Positions 17,113-26,468 are shown, counted from the stretch's first letter. The stretch: 64,000 nt of DNA from Pseudomonas faucium (GCF_021602585.1 NZ_BQIP01000003.1:124001-188000); one strand, 5' to 3'. Numbers and translations: made by a program. Notes: generated by a model from the sequence alone, not told the origin.

Positions 17113-18627
17113 ATGGATACCTTGAGCTACCTGGGCCAGGGCTTCGGCGTCGCCCTGAGCCCGTACAACCTGGTCACCGCCCTGTCGGGCACGCTGATCG
17201 GCACCGTGGTCGGCCTGCTGCCGGGCCTGGGCCCGATCAACGGCGTGGCCTTGCTGATCCCGATCGCCTTCGCCCTCGGCCTGCCGCCCGAATCGGCGCT
17301 GATCCTGCTGGCTGCGGTGTACCTGGGTTGTGAGTACGGCGGGCGGATCAGTTCGATCCTGCTGAACATCCCCGGCGAAGCCTCGACCGTGATGACCACC
17401 CTCGACGGCTACCCGATGGCGCGCAACGGCCTGGCCGGCGTGGCCCTGTCGCTGTCGGCGTGGAGTTCGTTCATCGGCGCCTTCATCGCCACCTGCGGCA
17501 TGGTGCTGTTCGCCCCGCTGCTGGCGAAATGGGCGATCGCCTTCGGCCCGGCGGAGTACTTCGTGCTGATGGTGTTCGCCATCGTCGCGCTCGGCGGCAT
17601 GGCCGGCGACAAGCCGCTGAAGACCTTCATTGCCGCCCTGATCGGCCTGTTCCTCTCGGCGGTCGGCATCGATGCCAACAGCGGCGTGTACCGCTTCACC
17701 GGTGACAGCGTGCACCTGGCCGATGGCATCCAGTTCGTGGTGCTGGTACTGGGCCTGTTCTCCATCAGCGAAATCCTCCTGCTGCTGGAGAAGACCCACC
17801 ATGGCCACCAGGCGGTCAAGGCCACCGGGCGCATGCTGTTCAACTTCAAGGAAGCGGCCTCGGTGTTCGTGGTCAACCTGCGCTGCGGCCTGCTCGGCTT
17901 CATCATGGGCGTGCTGCCGGGGGCCGGCGCTACCCTGGCCAGTGCCGTTGCCTACATGACCGAGAAACGCATCGCCGGCGAAAGCGGCAAGTTCGGCAAG
18001 GGCGACGCCCGCGGCCTGGCCGCGCCGGAAACCGCCATCGGTGCCTCCTGCTGCGGCGCCCTGGTGCCGATGCTGACCCTGGGCGTACCAGGCTCGGGCA
18101 CCACGGCGGTGATGATCGGCGCGCTGACCCTGTACAACATCACCCCCGGCCCGCTGCTGTTCGAACAGCAGCCGGACATCGTCTGGGGCCTGATCGCTTC
18201 GCTGTTCATCGCCAACATCATGCTGGTGATCCTGAACATCCCGATGATCCGCATCTTCACCCGCATCCTGGCCGTGCCGAACTGGGCCCTGGTGCCGGTG
18301 ATCGCGATCATCACCGCGATCGGTGTGTACGCCGTGCATGCCACCACCTTCGACCTGTTCCTGATGGTCGGCATCGGCATCATGGGCTACATCCTGCGCA
18401 AGCTGGACTTCCCCCTGTCGCCGATCCTGCTCGGCTTCATCCTCGGCGGGCTGATGGAGCAGAACCTGCGCCGGGCGCTGTCGATCTCCAACGGCGAGCT
18501 GGGCATCCTCTGGTCGAGCCCGATCAGCATGGGCGTGTGGGTGCTGGTGGTGTGCATGCTTGGCCTGCCGCTGCTGCGCATCTGGCGCAAACGCAGCCTG
18601 CAGCGCCGGGCCATGGCCGATGCCTGA
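17113..18627 (+). CDS. tctA: Tricarboxylate transporter large membrane subunit TctA
   Basis: The 504-residue protein has about twelve hydrophobic helices and the family signatures GTLIGTVVGLLPGLGPINGVALLIP (near 27-51) and the internal repeat version GFIMGVLPGAGATLASAVAYM (near 262). It uses an ion gradient to take up citrate-type acids delivered by TctC. The length is standard. The start codon of the next gene overlaps its last 8 nt. Confidence 0.95.
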   Translation: MDTLSYLGQGFGVALSPYNLVTALSGTLIGTVVGLLPGLGPINGVALLIPIAFALGLPPESALILLAAVYLGCEYGGRISSILLNIPGEASTVMTTLDGYPMARNGLAGVALSLSAWSSFIGAFIATCGMVLFAPLLAKWAIAFGPAEYFVLMVFAIVALGGMAGDKPLKTFIAALIGLFLSAVGIDANSGVYRFTGDSVHLADGIQFVVLVLGLFSISEILLLLEKTHHGHQAVKATGRMLFNFKEAASVFVVNLRCGLLGFIMGVLPGAGATLASAVAYMTEKRIAGESGKFGKGDARGLAAPETAIGASCCGALVPMLTLGVPGSGTTAVMIGALTLYNITPGPLLFEQQPDIVWGLIASLFIANIMLVILNIPMIRIFTRILAVPNWALVPVIAIITAIGVYAVHATTFDLFLMVGIGIMGYILRKLDFPLSPILLGFILGGLMEQNLRRALSISNGELGILWSSPISMGVWVLVVCMLGLPLLRIWRKRSLQRRAMADA

Positions 18628-19651
18628 TCGGTCGCTGCCGCTGTTCGTTGCGACCGGGCTGGTCGGCCTTGCGGGCGGGTATCTCGCCAGCAAGGTCGGC
18701 TGGCCTTTGCCGTGGATGGTCGGCTCGTTGCTGGCGATCATCCTGGTGCGCTGCCTGACGCCCTGGCAGTTGTCGGAAATCCCCCATGGCCGCAAATGCG
18801 GCCAGTGCATCATCGGCCTGGGCATTGGCCTGCACTTCACCCCGGCGGTGATCGAGCAGGTGGCCAGCCATTTCCTGCTGATCTTCTTTGCCGCGCTGTT
18901 CACCACGGTGTCCAGCGGGGTTGGCGTGTGGCTGCTGCGGCGCACCGGTGAAGACCGCGCCACGGCGTTTTTCGCCAGCATGCCTGGCGGGTCGGGGGAG
19001 ATGGTCAACCTGGGCGCGCGCAACGGCGCGGTGCTCAGCCAGGTGGCGGCGGCGCAGAGCTTGCGCGTGCTGGCGGTGGTGCTGTGCGTGCCGGCGCTGT
19101 TCAAGTTGCTGATTGGGGATGGCGTGGCGCTCAATCACGCCGGCAGTGTCAGCTGGGGCTGGCTGGCGTTGATCGTGCCACTGGGGGTGGCGGTCGGTTT
19201 CCTCTGGCAGCGCCTGCGCCAGCCCAACCCCTGGCTGTTCGGGCCGTTGCTGGTGGCGGCGACGCTGAGCCTGGCGGCCAACCTGCAGATTGCCCTGCCC
19301 AATGGCGCCAGCCAGGTCGGCCAATGGCTGATCGGCAGCGGCCTGGCCTGCCACTTCAACCGCGCGTTCTTCCGCCGGGCGCCGTCGTTTCTGGGGCGCA
19401 CACTGGTGGCCACGGGGTTGTGCATGCTGATTGCCGGCGCTGCGGCCTGGGGTTTGAGCCTGATGACGGCGCTGGACTTGCGCTCGCTGACCTTGGGCAT
19501 GATGCCCGGGGGGATTGCCGAAATGAGCCTGACGGCGGAGACCTTGCAGTTGTCGGTGCCACTGGTGACGGCGCTGCAGGTGATGCGCTTGCTGTTCGTG
19601 CTGTTTCTGGCGGAGCCGTTGTTCAGGCTGTGGAATGCTGACCCGCAGTAG
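18620..19651 (+). CDS. AbrB-family integral membrane protein
   Basis: The 343-residue protein has about ten hydrophobic segments arranged as two related halves. GFLAGGYLASKVGWPLPWMVGSLL-like and MMPGGIAEMSL/MPGGSGEMVNLGA motifs are hallmarks of the AbrB (formerly called ammonia monooxygenase) family. The ATG at 18620 overlaps the tctA end by 8 nt, which implies coupling to the tct operon. The substrate is unknown; from context it may modulate or complement tricarboxylate transport. It is not the DNA-binding AbrB of Bacillus. Confidence 0.82.
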   Translation: MPDRSLPLFVATGLVGLAGGYLASKVGWPLPWMVGSLLAIILVRCLTPWQLSEIPHGRKCGQCIIGLGIGLHFTPAVIEQVASHFLLIFFAALFTTVSSGVGVWLLRRTGEDRATAFFASMPGGSGEMVNLGARNGAVLSQVAAAQSLRVLAVVLCVPALFKLLIGDGVALNHAGSVSWGWLALIVPLGVAVGFLWQRLRQPNPWLFGPLLVAATLSLAANLQIALPNGASQVGQWLIGSGLACHFNRAFFRRAPSFLGRTLVATGLCMLIAGAAAWGLSLMTALDLRSLTLGMMPGGIAEMSLTAETLQLSVPLVTALQVMRLLFVLFLAEPLFRLWNADPQ

Positions 19652-19664
19652 AAAGAAGCGCTTT

Positions 19665-19719
19665 CATCGCCGGCAAGCCGGCTCTCACATGACCTGTGGG
19701 AGCCGGCTTGCCGGCGATG
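19665..19719. repeat. REP pair between AbrB-type gene and ung
   Basis: CATCGCCGGCAAGCCGG at 19665 and its reverse complement ending at 19719 flank a short spacer. It lies between two convergent genes. Confidence 0.88.
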
Positions 19720-19728
19720 GGCCCACCG

Positions 19729-20421
19729 CTACAGCGGCGGCAACACCCAGTTGATCGGCGCCAACCCACGCTGCTCGAGAAAACCATTGGTGCGGCTGAA
19801 GTGCCCACACCCCAGGAACCCGCGGTAAGCCGACAACGGCGACGGGTGCACCGATTTCAGCACCAGGTGCTTGGTGCCATCGATCAGCTTCTGCTTGCTC
19901 TGGGCATGGGCACCCCACAGCAGGAACACCACGTTCGGGCACTGCTCGCTGACCACCTGGATGACCCGGTCGGTAAAGAACTCCCAGCCTTTCTTGGCAT
20001 GCGAAGCCGCATTGGCGCGCTCGACGGTCATGGTCGTGTTGAGCAGCAGCACCCCCTGCTCGGCCCAGCTCTGCAGGTAGCCGTGGCTGGCGATGGGGAT
20101 GTTCAGGTCACGCTGCAGCTCTTTGTAGATGTTCACCAGCGACGGCGGCGTCGGCACGCCCGGCTGCACCGAAAAGCACAGGCCGTGGGCCTGGCCCGGG
20201 CCGTGGTACGGGTCCTGGCCGAGGATCACCACCTTCACCTGCTCCAGCGGCGTGGAGTTGAGCGCATTGAAGATCATCGGCCCCGGCGGGTAGATCTCCT
20301 TGCCGGCCGCATATTCCTGGCGCAGGAATTCGCGCAGCTGGTGCATGTAGGGCTGGTCGAACTCGGCGCGCAGTGCAGCCTTCCAACCGGGTTCGAGTTT
20401 GATGCGATCGTCGTCAGTCAT
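19729..20421 (-). CDS. ung: Uracil-DNA glycosylase
   Basis: This 230-residue base-excision repair enzyme removes uracil from DNA. The catalytic water-activating Asp70 lies in [17 protein letters not shown], and the His192 loop is [14 protein letters not shown]. The start at the ATG at 20421 ([14 protein letters not shown]) is chosen because it gives the family's usual N-terminus; the ORF extends 14 codons upstream without support. The gene is convergent with the tct operon. Confidence 0.96.
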   Translation of the reverse strand: MTDDDRIKLEPGWKAALRAEFDQPYMHQLREFLRQEYAAGKEIYPPGPMIFNALNSTPLEQVKVVILGQDPYHGPGQAHGLCFSVQPGVPTPPSLVNIYKELQRDLNIPIASHGYLQSWAEQGVLLLNTTMTVERANAASHAKKGWEFFTDRVIQVVSEQCPNVVFLLWGAHAQSKQKLIDGTKHLVLKSVHPSPLSAYRGFLGCGHFSRTNGFLEQRGLAPINWVLPPL

Positions 20422-20548
20422 GGGGCCATCCGTAAACAATGGGCGCGACACTAGGTAAGCCACCCGCCCTTGTCAATCGATCCGACCGCCGACCGGCATG
20501 ATCGGCCACGCAGGCCATACTAGGGTGATGACCTGTGCGAGGTAGTCC

Positions 20549-21655
20549 ATGTCCATTCATTGCGAGGTACTCACCGGCGTCGATGGCGCCCGCATCGGCG
20601 TTGCCACCCTGGATGCGCCCAAGGCGCTCAACGCCCTCAACCTGCCGATGATCGAAGTGCTCGGCGAACAGCTGCACGAATGGGCCCGCGACCCGGGCGT
20701 GGTCTGCGTGCTGCTGCGCGGCAACGGCGCCAAGGCGTTCTGCGCCGGGGGCGATGTGCGGGCGCTGGCCCAGGCCTGCCGCGACCACCCAGGCAGCGTA
20801 CCACCGCTGGCCGCCACCTTCTTTGCGGCCGAATATCGCCTCGACTACTTGCTGCACACCTACCCAAAGCCGCTGCTGTGCTGGGGCCACGGGCATGTGC
20901 TGGGTGGCGGCATGGGGCTGCTGCAGGGCGCCAACGTGCGGATCGTCACACCCAGCAGCCGCCTGGCGATGCCGGAGATCAGCATTGGCCTGTACCCCGA
21001 TGTCGGTGCGAGCTGGTTCCTCGCCCGGCTGCCGGGCAAGCTGGGGCTGTTCCTGGGCCTGACCGGCGCACCAATGAATGCGCGCGATGCCCTAGACCTG
21101 GGCCTTGCCGACCGCTTCTTCGGTGAGCACCAGCAGGAGGAATTGATCGATGAGCTGCTGCAGCTGAACTGGCAGGAACAGACCGAGCTGCAGCTCAACA
21201 GCCTGCTCAAGGCCGAGCAGCACCGCGCCTGCGAGCAACTGCCCCAGGCGCAATGGCTGCCCCGGCGCCAGGTGATCGACCAATTGCTCGATGTCGCCGA
21301 CCCCGCCGCTGCATGGCATGCCCTGCAAGGCCTGAAGCACCACAGCGACCCGCTGCTGGCCGAAGCGGGTAACCGCCTGCACGAGGGTTGCCCGCTGACT
21401 GCGCACCTGGTGTGGGAGCAGATCCGCCGGGCCCGGCACCTGTCGCTGGCGCAGGTGTTCCAGATGGAGTACGGCATGAGCCTCAATTGCTGCCGTCATC
21501 CGGAATTCAGCGAGGGCGTGCGCGCGCGCCTGCTGGACAAGGACAACCAGCCCCGCTGGCACTGGCCGGATGTGGCGCAGGTGCCGGCGGCGGTGGTCGA
21601 GGCGCACTTCGTGAAGGTGTGGGAGGGGCGCCATCCATTGGCTGACCTGGCCTGA
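20549..21655 (+). CDS. 3-hydroxyisobutyryl-CoA hydrolase-like enzyme (crotonase fold)
   Basis: The 368-residue protein belongs to the enoyl-CoA hydratase/isomerase superfamily, HIBYL-CoA hydrolase branch. It shows AFCAGGDVRAL near residue 65, the oxyanion-hole region CWGHGHVLGGGMGLLQGANVRI, and the branch-specific MPEISIGLYPDVGASWFLARLPGKLG with Glu and Asp. The ECH_2-type C-terminal extension is present (about 340 or more residues, against about 260 for simple hydratases). The expected reaction is cleavage of 3-hydroxyisobutyryl-CoA in valine breakdown. It stands alone and is divergent from ung. Confidence 0.85.
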   Translation: MSIHCEVLTGVDGARIGVATLDAPKALNALNLPMIEVLGEQLHEWARDPGVVCVLLRGNGAKAFCAGGDVRALAQACRDHPGSVPPLAATFFAAEYRLDYLLHTYPKPLLCWGHGHVLGGGMGLLQGANVRIVTPSSRLAMPEISIGLYPDVGASWFLARLPGKLGLFLGLTGAPMNARDALDLGLADRFFGEHQQEELIDELLQLNWQEQTELQLNSLLKAEQHRACEQLPQAQWLPRRQVIDQLLDVADPAAAWHALQGLKHHSDPLLAEAGNRLHEGCPLTAHLVWEQIRRARHLSLAQVFQMEYGMSLNCCRHPEFSEGVRARLLDKDNQPRWHWPDVAQVPAAVVEAHFVKVWEGRHPLADLA

Positions 21656-21699
21656 TGGGGCTGCCCCGCGAATGGGCCGCAGCGCGGCCCCTGTGTGCA

Positions 21700-22128
21700 T
21701 TATCTCTGCCAGTTGCGCCCACCATCGGGCTGATGATCACGATTGCCCCAGCCGTTGGAGTGCGAGTGGTCATTCTGATAACGCTGGCTACCATTTCGGT
21801 AGTCGTTGCGATCACGATCCCGGCCATAGTCATCCCGCTGGCGATTGCCATAGTCATAGCGCGGGTTGCCATGCCACTGGTTCATGCCCGGCTGCGGATA
21901 GGGCCGGTATTGCGGCACCGGCGCCGGGTGGTAGTAACGCGGCGCGGGCTGGTAGTAGTAGCGCGGCTGCGGCGCTACATAGTAGCGGTCATACCGGTAG
22001 TAGCCCGGCACCACATAGCGATCGGTGGTGTAGTAATCCGAACGGTAATAGCTGCCACTCCCGTAATAGGGCGCACAGGCGCTGGTCAAAAGGGCCAACA
22101 CGGCAATCAGCAATATTCGATAGGACAT
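21700..22128 (-). CDS. Tyr/Arg-rich small lipoprotein
   Basis: The 142-residue product starts MSYRILLIAVLALLTSACAP, a lipoprotein signal peptide with lipobox LTSAC. The mature part is rich in Tyr, Arg, Pro, Asn and Gly, with runs such as YYGSGSYYRSDYY and a DYGNRQRDDYGRDRDRND tail, so it is probably disordered. I recognise no domain; similar proteins occur in pseudomonads without a known role. GGAGG precedes the ATG at 22128; the longer reading frame upstream has no support. It is divergent from the diguanylate cyclase gene. Confidence 0.75.
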   Translation of the reverse strand: MSYRILLIAVLALLTSACAPYYGSGSYYRSDYYTTDRYVVPGYYRYDRYYVAPQPRYYYQPAPRYYHPAPVPQYRPYPQPGMNQWHGNPRYDYGNRQRDDYGRDRDRNDYRNGSQRYQNDHSHSNGWGNRDHQPDGGRNWQR

Positions 22129-22339
22129 GGCGGCCTCCTGGACCGCAGGGGTGCCCGAACAGCGGCGCTGGCGAGCGTCGATCGAAAAGCGTTCATCGAC
22201 ATTGAATAAGACCGTTGCGCCAAGGTGCAGTGCCATTTCTGCAACAATTGGAAACAGCTCCGATAACCCCAAAAAAGCTGCAGTCTTTTTCCGGTCATAT
22301 CACTAGAATGAGCGCCTCGGCACACATCACGGGACGATC

Positions 22340-23830
22340 ATGCCTTCACGCACTGCCCTGTTCTCACAGCGCTCGCTGATTTTCGCCCTGCTGATGCTGC
22401 TGGCCTGCGGCTTTCTCGCCACTTCGCTGCTCAGCTACTTCGCCTCGCGCAGCGCGATCCGCGATGGCATCGTCAATACCGAGCTGCCGCTGACCTCAGA
22501 CACGGTCTATTCGGAAATCCAGAAGGACCTGATCCGCCCGGTGCTGATCGCCTCGATGATGGCCCAGGACACTTTCCTGCGCGACTGGCTGCTGGCCGGC
22601 GAGCAAGACCCGCTGCGCATCACCCGCTACCTGGGCGAGGTGATGGCCAAGCAGGCCACGGTCACCTCGTTCGTCGTCTCCAACCGCAGCCTCACCTACT
22701 ACCAGGCCAAGGGCGTGCTCAAGCGGGTCGAGCCCGGCACCTGGCGTGATGCCTGGTACTTTCGTTTGCGCGAACTCAACGCGCCCTATGAAATCAACGT
22801 CGACCTGGACATGGCCAACCAGGACAGCCTGACGGTGTTCATCAACTACCGGGTACTGGACTACCAGCACCGCTTCATCGGCGCGGCCGGGGTCGGCCTG
22901 AGCGTGGATGCGGTGGTCAAGCTGATCGACAACTACCAGCGGCGCTACCAGCGCTCGGTGTTCTTTACCGACGCCCAGGGCAAGGTCCTGCTCACCGGCT
23001 CCGATGGCGGGCCGCATGGCCTGCGGGTGGGCCAGGTGTTGCAGGGCAACGCCGACCTGGCCGAGCTGCTGGCAGAGCAAGCGGTGCCCGGCGAGGGCAG
23101 CCACGAATACCGCGACAGCACCGGCCACAGCCATTTCCTCAATGTGCGCCAGCTGCCGGAACTTGGCTGGTACCTGCTGGTGGACAAGCGCGAAACCGGC
23201 ACCCTCGACCGCATCCGCCATTCGCTTTACCTGAACCTGGCCATCTGCGCCATGATCACCCTGGTGGTGCTGTCGTTGCTGCATGCCATGCTCAGGCGCC
23301 ACCAGGCCAGCATCGAGGCCCTGGCCACCCTCGACAGCCTCACCGGCCTGCCCAACCGGCGCAGTTTCGACCTGCTGGCGGCGCAGGCGCTGCAACAGGC
23401 CCAGCGCGATTGTGCGCCACTGGTGGCATTGCTGATCGACCTGGACCACTTCAAGGTCCTCAACGACACCCACGGCCACCTGGCCGGCGACGAAGTGCTG
23501 CGCCAGTTCGCCAATGTGCTGCAGGGCAGCCTGCGCCAGTCGGATATACTGTGCCGCTGGGGCGGCGAGGAATTCATCGTACTGCTGCGCGAAACCCAGG
23601 GCCGGCAAGCCATCGACGTTGCGCAAAAGATCCGCCGGCGCACCGAGCAGTTGACCTTCAGCTACGACGACCAACCCCTGCGCCTGACCACCAGCATCGG
23701 CCTGAGCAGCCTGCAGCCAGGCGACACCCTGCATGCCCTGCTCAGCCGCGCCGACCGTGCGCTTTATCGTGCCAAGCAGGCCGGCCGCAACCGCGTCTGC
23801 AGTGAAACTCCCGGAACCGAGCATGAATGA
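22340..23830 (+). CDS. Membrane-bound diguanylate cyclase (periplasmic sensor + GGDEF)
   Basis: The 496-residue protein has a first helix near 14-35, a periplasmic Cache-like sensor (about 40-290, with YYQAKGVLKRVEPGTWRDAWYFR), a second helix near 295-315, and a GGDEF domain from about 325. The active-site loop is GGEEF. An RxxD inhibitory site (RQSD) lies five residues before it, so product inhibition by c-di-GMP is likely. It should make c-di-GMP in response to a periplasmic ligand. It overlaps the following CWC gene by 8 nt. Confidence 0.92.
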   Translation: MPSRTALFSQRSLIFALLMLLACGFLATSLLSYFASRSAIRDGIVNTELPLTSDTVYSEIQKDLIRPVLIASMMAQDTFLRDWLLAGEQDPLRITRYLGEVMAKQATVTSFVVSNRSLTYYQAKGVLKRVEPGTWRDAWYFRLRELNAPYEINVDLDMANQDSLTVFINYRVLDYQHRFIGAAGVGLSVDAVVKLIDNYQRRYQRSVFFTDAQGKVLLTGSDGGPHGLRVGQVLQGNADLAELLAEQAVPGEGSHEYRDSTGHSHFLNVRQLPELGWYLLVDKRETGTLDRIRHSLYLNLAICAMITLVVLSLLHAMLRRHQASIEALATLDSLTGLPNRRSFDLLAAQALQQAQRDCAPLVALLIDLDHFKVLNDTHGHLAGDEVLRQFANVLQGSLRQSDILCRWGGEEFIVLLRETQGRQAIDVAQKIRRRTEQLTFSYDDQPLRLTTSIGLSSLQPGDTLHALLSRADRALYRAKQAGRNRVCSETPGTEHE

Positions 23831-24071
23831 CCCCCAGCATTGCCCCGCCTGCGGCGCCCTCAACCAGTGCGCCCTGGCCGACCCGCGCAGCGCCACGCAA
23901 GCCTGCTGGTGCTATGCCGTGACCATCGACCCTGCGGTGCTCCAGGCCCTGCCCGCCGAGCTGCGGAACAAGGCCTGCCTGTGCCCGCGCTGCGCCCAGG
24001 TGCTGGAGCAACTGGCGGAACAAGGCAAGCAGACGACCAAGCCCGCCCCGATCAACCCGGAAAACCGCTAG
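23823..24071 (+). CDS. Small cysteine-rich CWC-family protein
   Basis: The 82-residue product has eight cysteines: CPAC at 7-10, C16, CWC at 28-30, and CLCPRC at 52-57. This matches the cysteine-rich CWC family, likely a zinc or Fe-S-binding small protein of unknown function. The ATG at 23823 overlaps the stop of the diguanylate cyclase gene by 8 nt. It runs into an RsuA-type pseudouridine synthase gene 34 nt later. The coupling to both neighbours suggests one transcript. Confidence 0.8.
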   Translation: MNDPQHCPACGALNQCALADPRSATQACWCYAVTIDPAVLQALPAELRNKACLCPRCAQVLEQLAEQGKQTTKPAPINPENR

Positions 24072-24105
24072 ACTGCGCGCCCACCCACACCCCTGCCCTG
24101 CCGCC

Positions 24106-24798
24106 ATGCGCCTCGACCGCTTCCTCGCCAACCTGCCCTGCTACAACCGCCAGCAAGTGCGCCTGCTGCTGGTGCAGCGCCGTGTGCGCGTGGATGCCGA
24201 GGTGGTCACCGACCCGCAGGCCGACGTGCGCGAGTTCAGCCGCGTCGAAGTGGACGACCAGCTGCTGCAGGCTGGCCGCCCGGCGCGCTACCTGATGCTG
24301 CACAAGCCAGCGGGGTGCGTGAGCGCCACCCAGGACCCGCAACACCGCACCGTGCTGGACTTGCTGCCCGCCGAGCTGCGCGGCGACCTGCACATTGCCG
24401 GGCGCCTGGACTTCAACACCACCGGCCTGCTGATCCTGACCAACGATGGCCAATGGTCACGGCGCCTGACCCAGCCCGCCACCAAGCTGCCCAAGCATTA
24501 CCTGGTCGAGACCGAGGACGAAATCGGCGCGCATTACGTCGACAAATTCCGCCAGGGCTTCTACTTCGCCTTCGAAGACCTCACCACCCAACCCGCCCAG
24601 CTCGACATCCTCGGCCCGCGCCAGGCGCGGCTGGCGATCGTCGAGGGGCGATATCACCAGGTCAAGCGCATGTTCGGGCACTTCGACAACAAGGTGGTGG
24701 GGCTGCATCGGGAAAGCATGGGGGCGATCCGGCTGGATCCGCAGTTGGCGCCGGGGGCGTTCAGGGCGCTGACGTGCGAGGAAATCGCCACGGTCTAG
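24106..24798 (+). CDS. RsuA-family 16S rRNA pseudouridine synthase
   Basis: The 230-residue protein begins with an S4 RNA-binding domain (MRLDRFLANLPCYNRQQVRLLLVQRRVRVD), followed by the catalytic RsuA/RluB/E/F domain. The catalytic Asp is in AGRLDFNTTGLLILTNDG near residue 103, and YHQVKRMFGHFDNKV is the second family box. The size and S4 domain favour RsuA-like modification of 16S rRNA (position 516 in E. coli). It follows the CWC gene closely. Confidence 0.9.
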   Translation: MRLDRFLANLPCYNRQQVRLLLVQRRVRVDAEVVTDPQADVREFSRVEVDDQLLQAGRPARYLMLHKPAGCVSATQDPQHRTVLDLLPAELRGDLHIAGRLDFNTTGLLILTNDGQWSRRLTQPATKLPKHYLVETEDEIGAHYVDKFRQGFYFAFEDLTTQPAQLDILGPRQARLAIVEGRYHQVKRMFGHFDNKVVGLHRESMGAIRLDPQLAPGAFRALTCEEIATV

Positions 24799-24807
24799 GT
24801 TGCCTGC

Positions 24808-24906
24808 TGCGGCCCCATCGCCGGCAAGCCGGCTCCCACAGGTATGCCACCAGCCCGAGGCATCGTGGGCTTTTGTGGGAGCCGGCTTGCCGGCGATAGG
24901 GCCGCA
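24808..24906. repeat. REP pair after pseudouridine synthase gene
   Basis: Arms 24808-24840 and 24874-24906 are about 33-bp reverse complements with the GCCGGCAAGCCGGC core, 33 nt apart. Confidence 0.9.
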
Positions 24907-25246
24907 ACAGACGGCCCGCGCTCGCCATACGACCGCCCAGCGGCAAAAGTCACATATTTGCGCAAACGGCACTTGCGAGAACCGCAACCCACTGCTTGAA
25001 TCCTAACTCGTCAGTCTGCCCGTGACCAACCAGTCACAACCGCAGTCGAAGACACCTTTTCGCCGGCTACCCAAGGCCTAGATGCCTTGGGGCACGGTGA
25101 ATTGCCCGCCTAAAACAATACCGTCGACACGTGTACGAAGGATCGACACAGGGCCCCGGTTTTATCTTCAGGCAAATGCCTACCTGTCATAAAGAACGTG
25201 CACCCTAGGTGACGCGAATACCCTTTTTGCGCCAGGAGTCGATGAC
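24907..25246. other. Leader region of phaG
   Basis: This 340-base stretch holds no gene I can support. It contains two small inverted repeats: GTGAC/GTCAC at 25022-25026 and 25033-25037, and an 8-bp stem at 25070-25077 and 25084-25091. The ribosome binding site CAGGAG (25233-25238) precedes phaG. The length suggests a regulated promoter, but I cannot place one with confidence. Confidence 0.5.
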
Positions 25247-26134
25247 ATGAGGCCAGAAATCGCTGTACTTGATATCCAAGGTCAGTATCGGGTTTACACG
25301 GAGTTCCATCGCGCGGATGCGGCTGAAAAAACGATCATCCTGATCAACGGCTCGCTGGCCACCACGGCCTCGTTCGCCCAGACGGTGCGCAACCTGCACC
25401 CGCAATTCAACGTCGTGCTCTACGACCAGCCCTACGCCGGCAAGTCCAAGCCGCACAACCGCCAGGAACGCCTGATCAGCAAGGAGACCGAGGCGCACAT
25501 CCTGCTGGAGCTGATCGAGCACTTCCAGGCCGACCACGTGATGTCGTTCTCCTGGGGCGGGGCCTGCACCCTGCTGGCGCTGGCGCACCAGCCGCGGCAG
25601 GTGAAGAAGGCCGTGGTCAGTTCGTTCTCGCCGGTCATCAACGCACCGATGCGCGACTACCTCGACCGGGGCTGCCAATACCTGGCCGCCTGCGATCGCT
25701 ACCAGGTCGGCAACCTGGTCAACGACACCATCGGCAAGCACCTGCCCTCGCTGTTCAAACGCTTCAACTACCGCCACGTCAGCGGGCTGGACAGCCACGA
25801 ATACGCGCAGATGCACTTCCACATCAACCAGGTGCTCGAGCATGACCTGGAGCGTGCATTGAACGGCGCGCGCAACATCGACATCCCGGTGCTGTTCATC
25901 AATGGCGACCGTGACGAGTACACCACCGCCGAAGACGCCCGCCAGTTCGGCCGGCATGTGGACCAGAGCCACTTCACGGTGATCCGCGATGCCGGGCACT
26001 TCCTCGACATGGAGAACAAGGCCGCCTGCGAAGACACCCGCAGCGCCCTGCTCGGCTTCCTCAAGCCGACCATGCGCGAAACCCGCGCGCGCAACCCATA
26101 CGCCTCACAAGGGCAGCATGCATGGGCCATCTGA
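25247..26134 (+). CDS. phaG: PhaG, (R)-3-hydroxyacyl-ACP to CoA transacylase/thioesterase
   Basis: The 295-residue alpha/beta hydrolase links fatty-acid synthesis to medium-chain polyhydroxyalkanoate by releasing or transferring (R)-3-hydroxyacyl groups from ACP. The nucleophile motif is FSWGGA with Ser102. The PhaG/RhlA acyltransferase box H-x4-D is at His177-Asp182 (RHVSGLD), and a late GHFLDMENK holds the catalytic His. The sequence matches P. putida PhaG (recalled) over nearly its whole length. The tail after about residue 275 diverges most. It is monocistronic, with tRNA-Gly downstream. Confidence 0.93.
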   Translation: MRPEIAVLDIQGQYRVYTEFHRADAAEKTIILINGSLATTASFAQTVRNLHPQFNVVLYDQPYAGKSKPHNRQERLISKETEAHILLELIEHFQADHVMSFSWGGACTLLALAHQPRQVKKAVVSSFSPVINAPMRDYLDRGCQYLAACDRYQVGNLVNDTIGKHLPSLFKRFNYRHVSGLDSHEYAQMHFHINQVLEHDLERALNGARNIDIPVLFINGDRDEYTTAEDARQFGRHVDQSHFTVIRDAGHFLDMENKAACEDTRSALLGFLKPTMRETRARNPYASQGQHAWAI

Positions 26135-26241
26135 GTGAATCGGCGCCCCGTGGCCACCACCCGCAGGCTGTGGGCGCCGTCAATTTTTATAACTTGGGCT
26201 TCTAATTCGCTGAAGGTTCTGGTAAAAAGTCGAGCGCAGAT

Positions 26242-26315
26242 GCGGGTATAGTTTAATGGTAGAACAGTAGCTTCCCAAGCTTCCGACGAGGGTTCGATTC
26301 CCTCTACCCGCTCCA
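26242..26315 (+). tRNA. tRNA-Gly (anticodon CCC), CCA encoded
   Basis: The acceptor arms GCGGGTA (26242-26248) and TACCCGC (26305-26311) pair fully. The anticodon loop TTCCCAA gives CCC, reading GGG codons. The T-arm contains GGTTCGATTCC, and TCCA closes the 3' end. The total length is 74 nt. The anticodon stem has one T-T mismatch. A terminator follows. No integrated element is visible at this tRNA. Confidence 0.95.
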
Positions 26316-26357
26316 CACCGCATTCCCGCATGGCGTTCCAGCAACGTCATCGCTGTC

Positions 26358-26381
26358 AAAAGGAGCCTTGGCTCCTTTTTT
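26358..26381 (+). terminator. Intrinsic terminator after tRNA-Gly
   Basis: AAAAGGAGC (26358-26366) pairs with GCTCCTTTT (26371-26379) around CTTG, and the T-run continues to 26381. It ends the tRNA transcript before the SulP gene. Confidence 0.85.
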
Positions 26382-26468
26382 CGTTTCTGCCCGCCTGCCA
26401 CTTGCCAGCAGCCCGTCTTGTAGCGCATATGCTCTGTGCATTAGCGAAACATTTCGAAAGGACTGCGC

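Noticed and set aside
16567-19134. Minus-strand open frame of 855 codons across tctB, tctA and the AbrB-type gene
   Set aside because: It lies antisense to three well-recognised membrane-protein genes and its translation is low-complexity (His, Gln, Asp, Arg, Ala), the usual shadow of GC-rich codon bias.
26135-26241. tRNA-Gly as attachment site of an integrated element
   Set aside because: No integrase, no direct repeat of the tRNA 3' end, and ordinary chromosomal genes on both sides.
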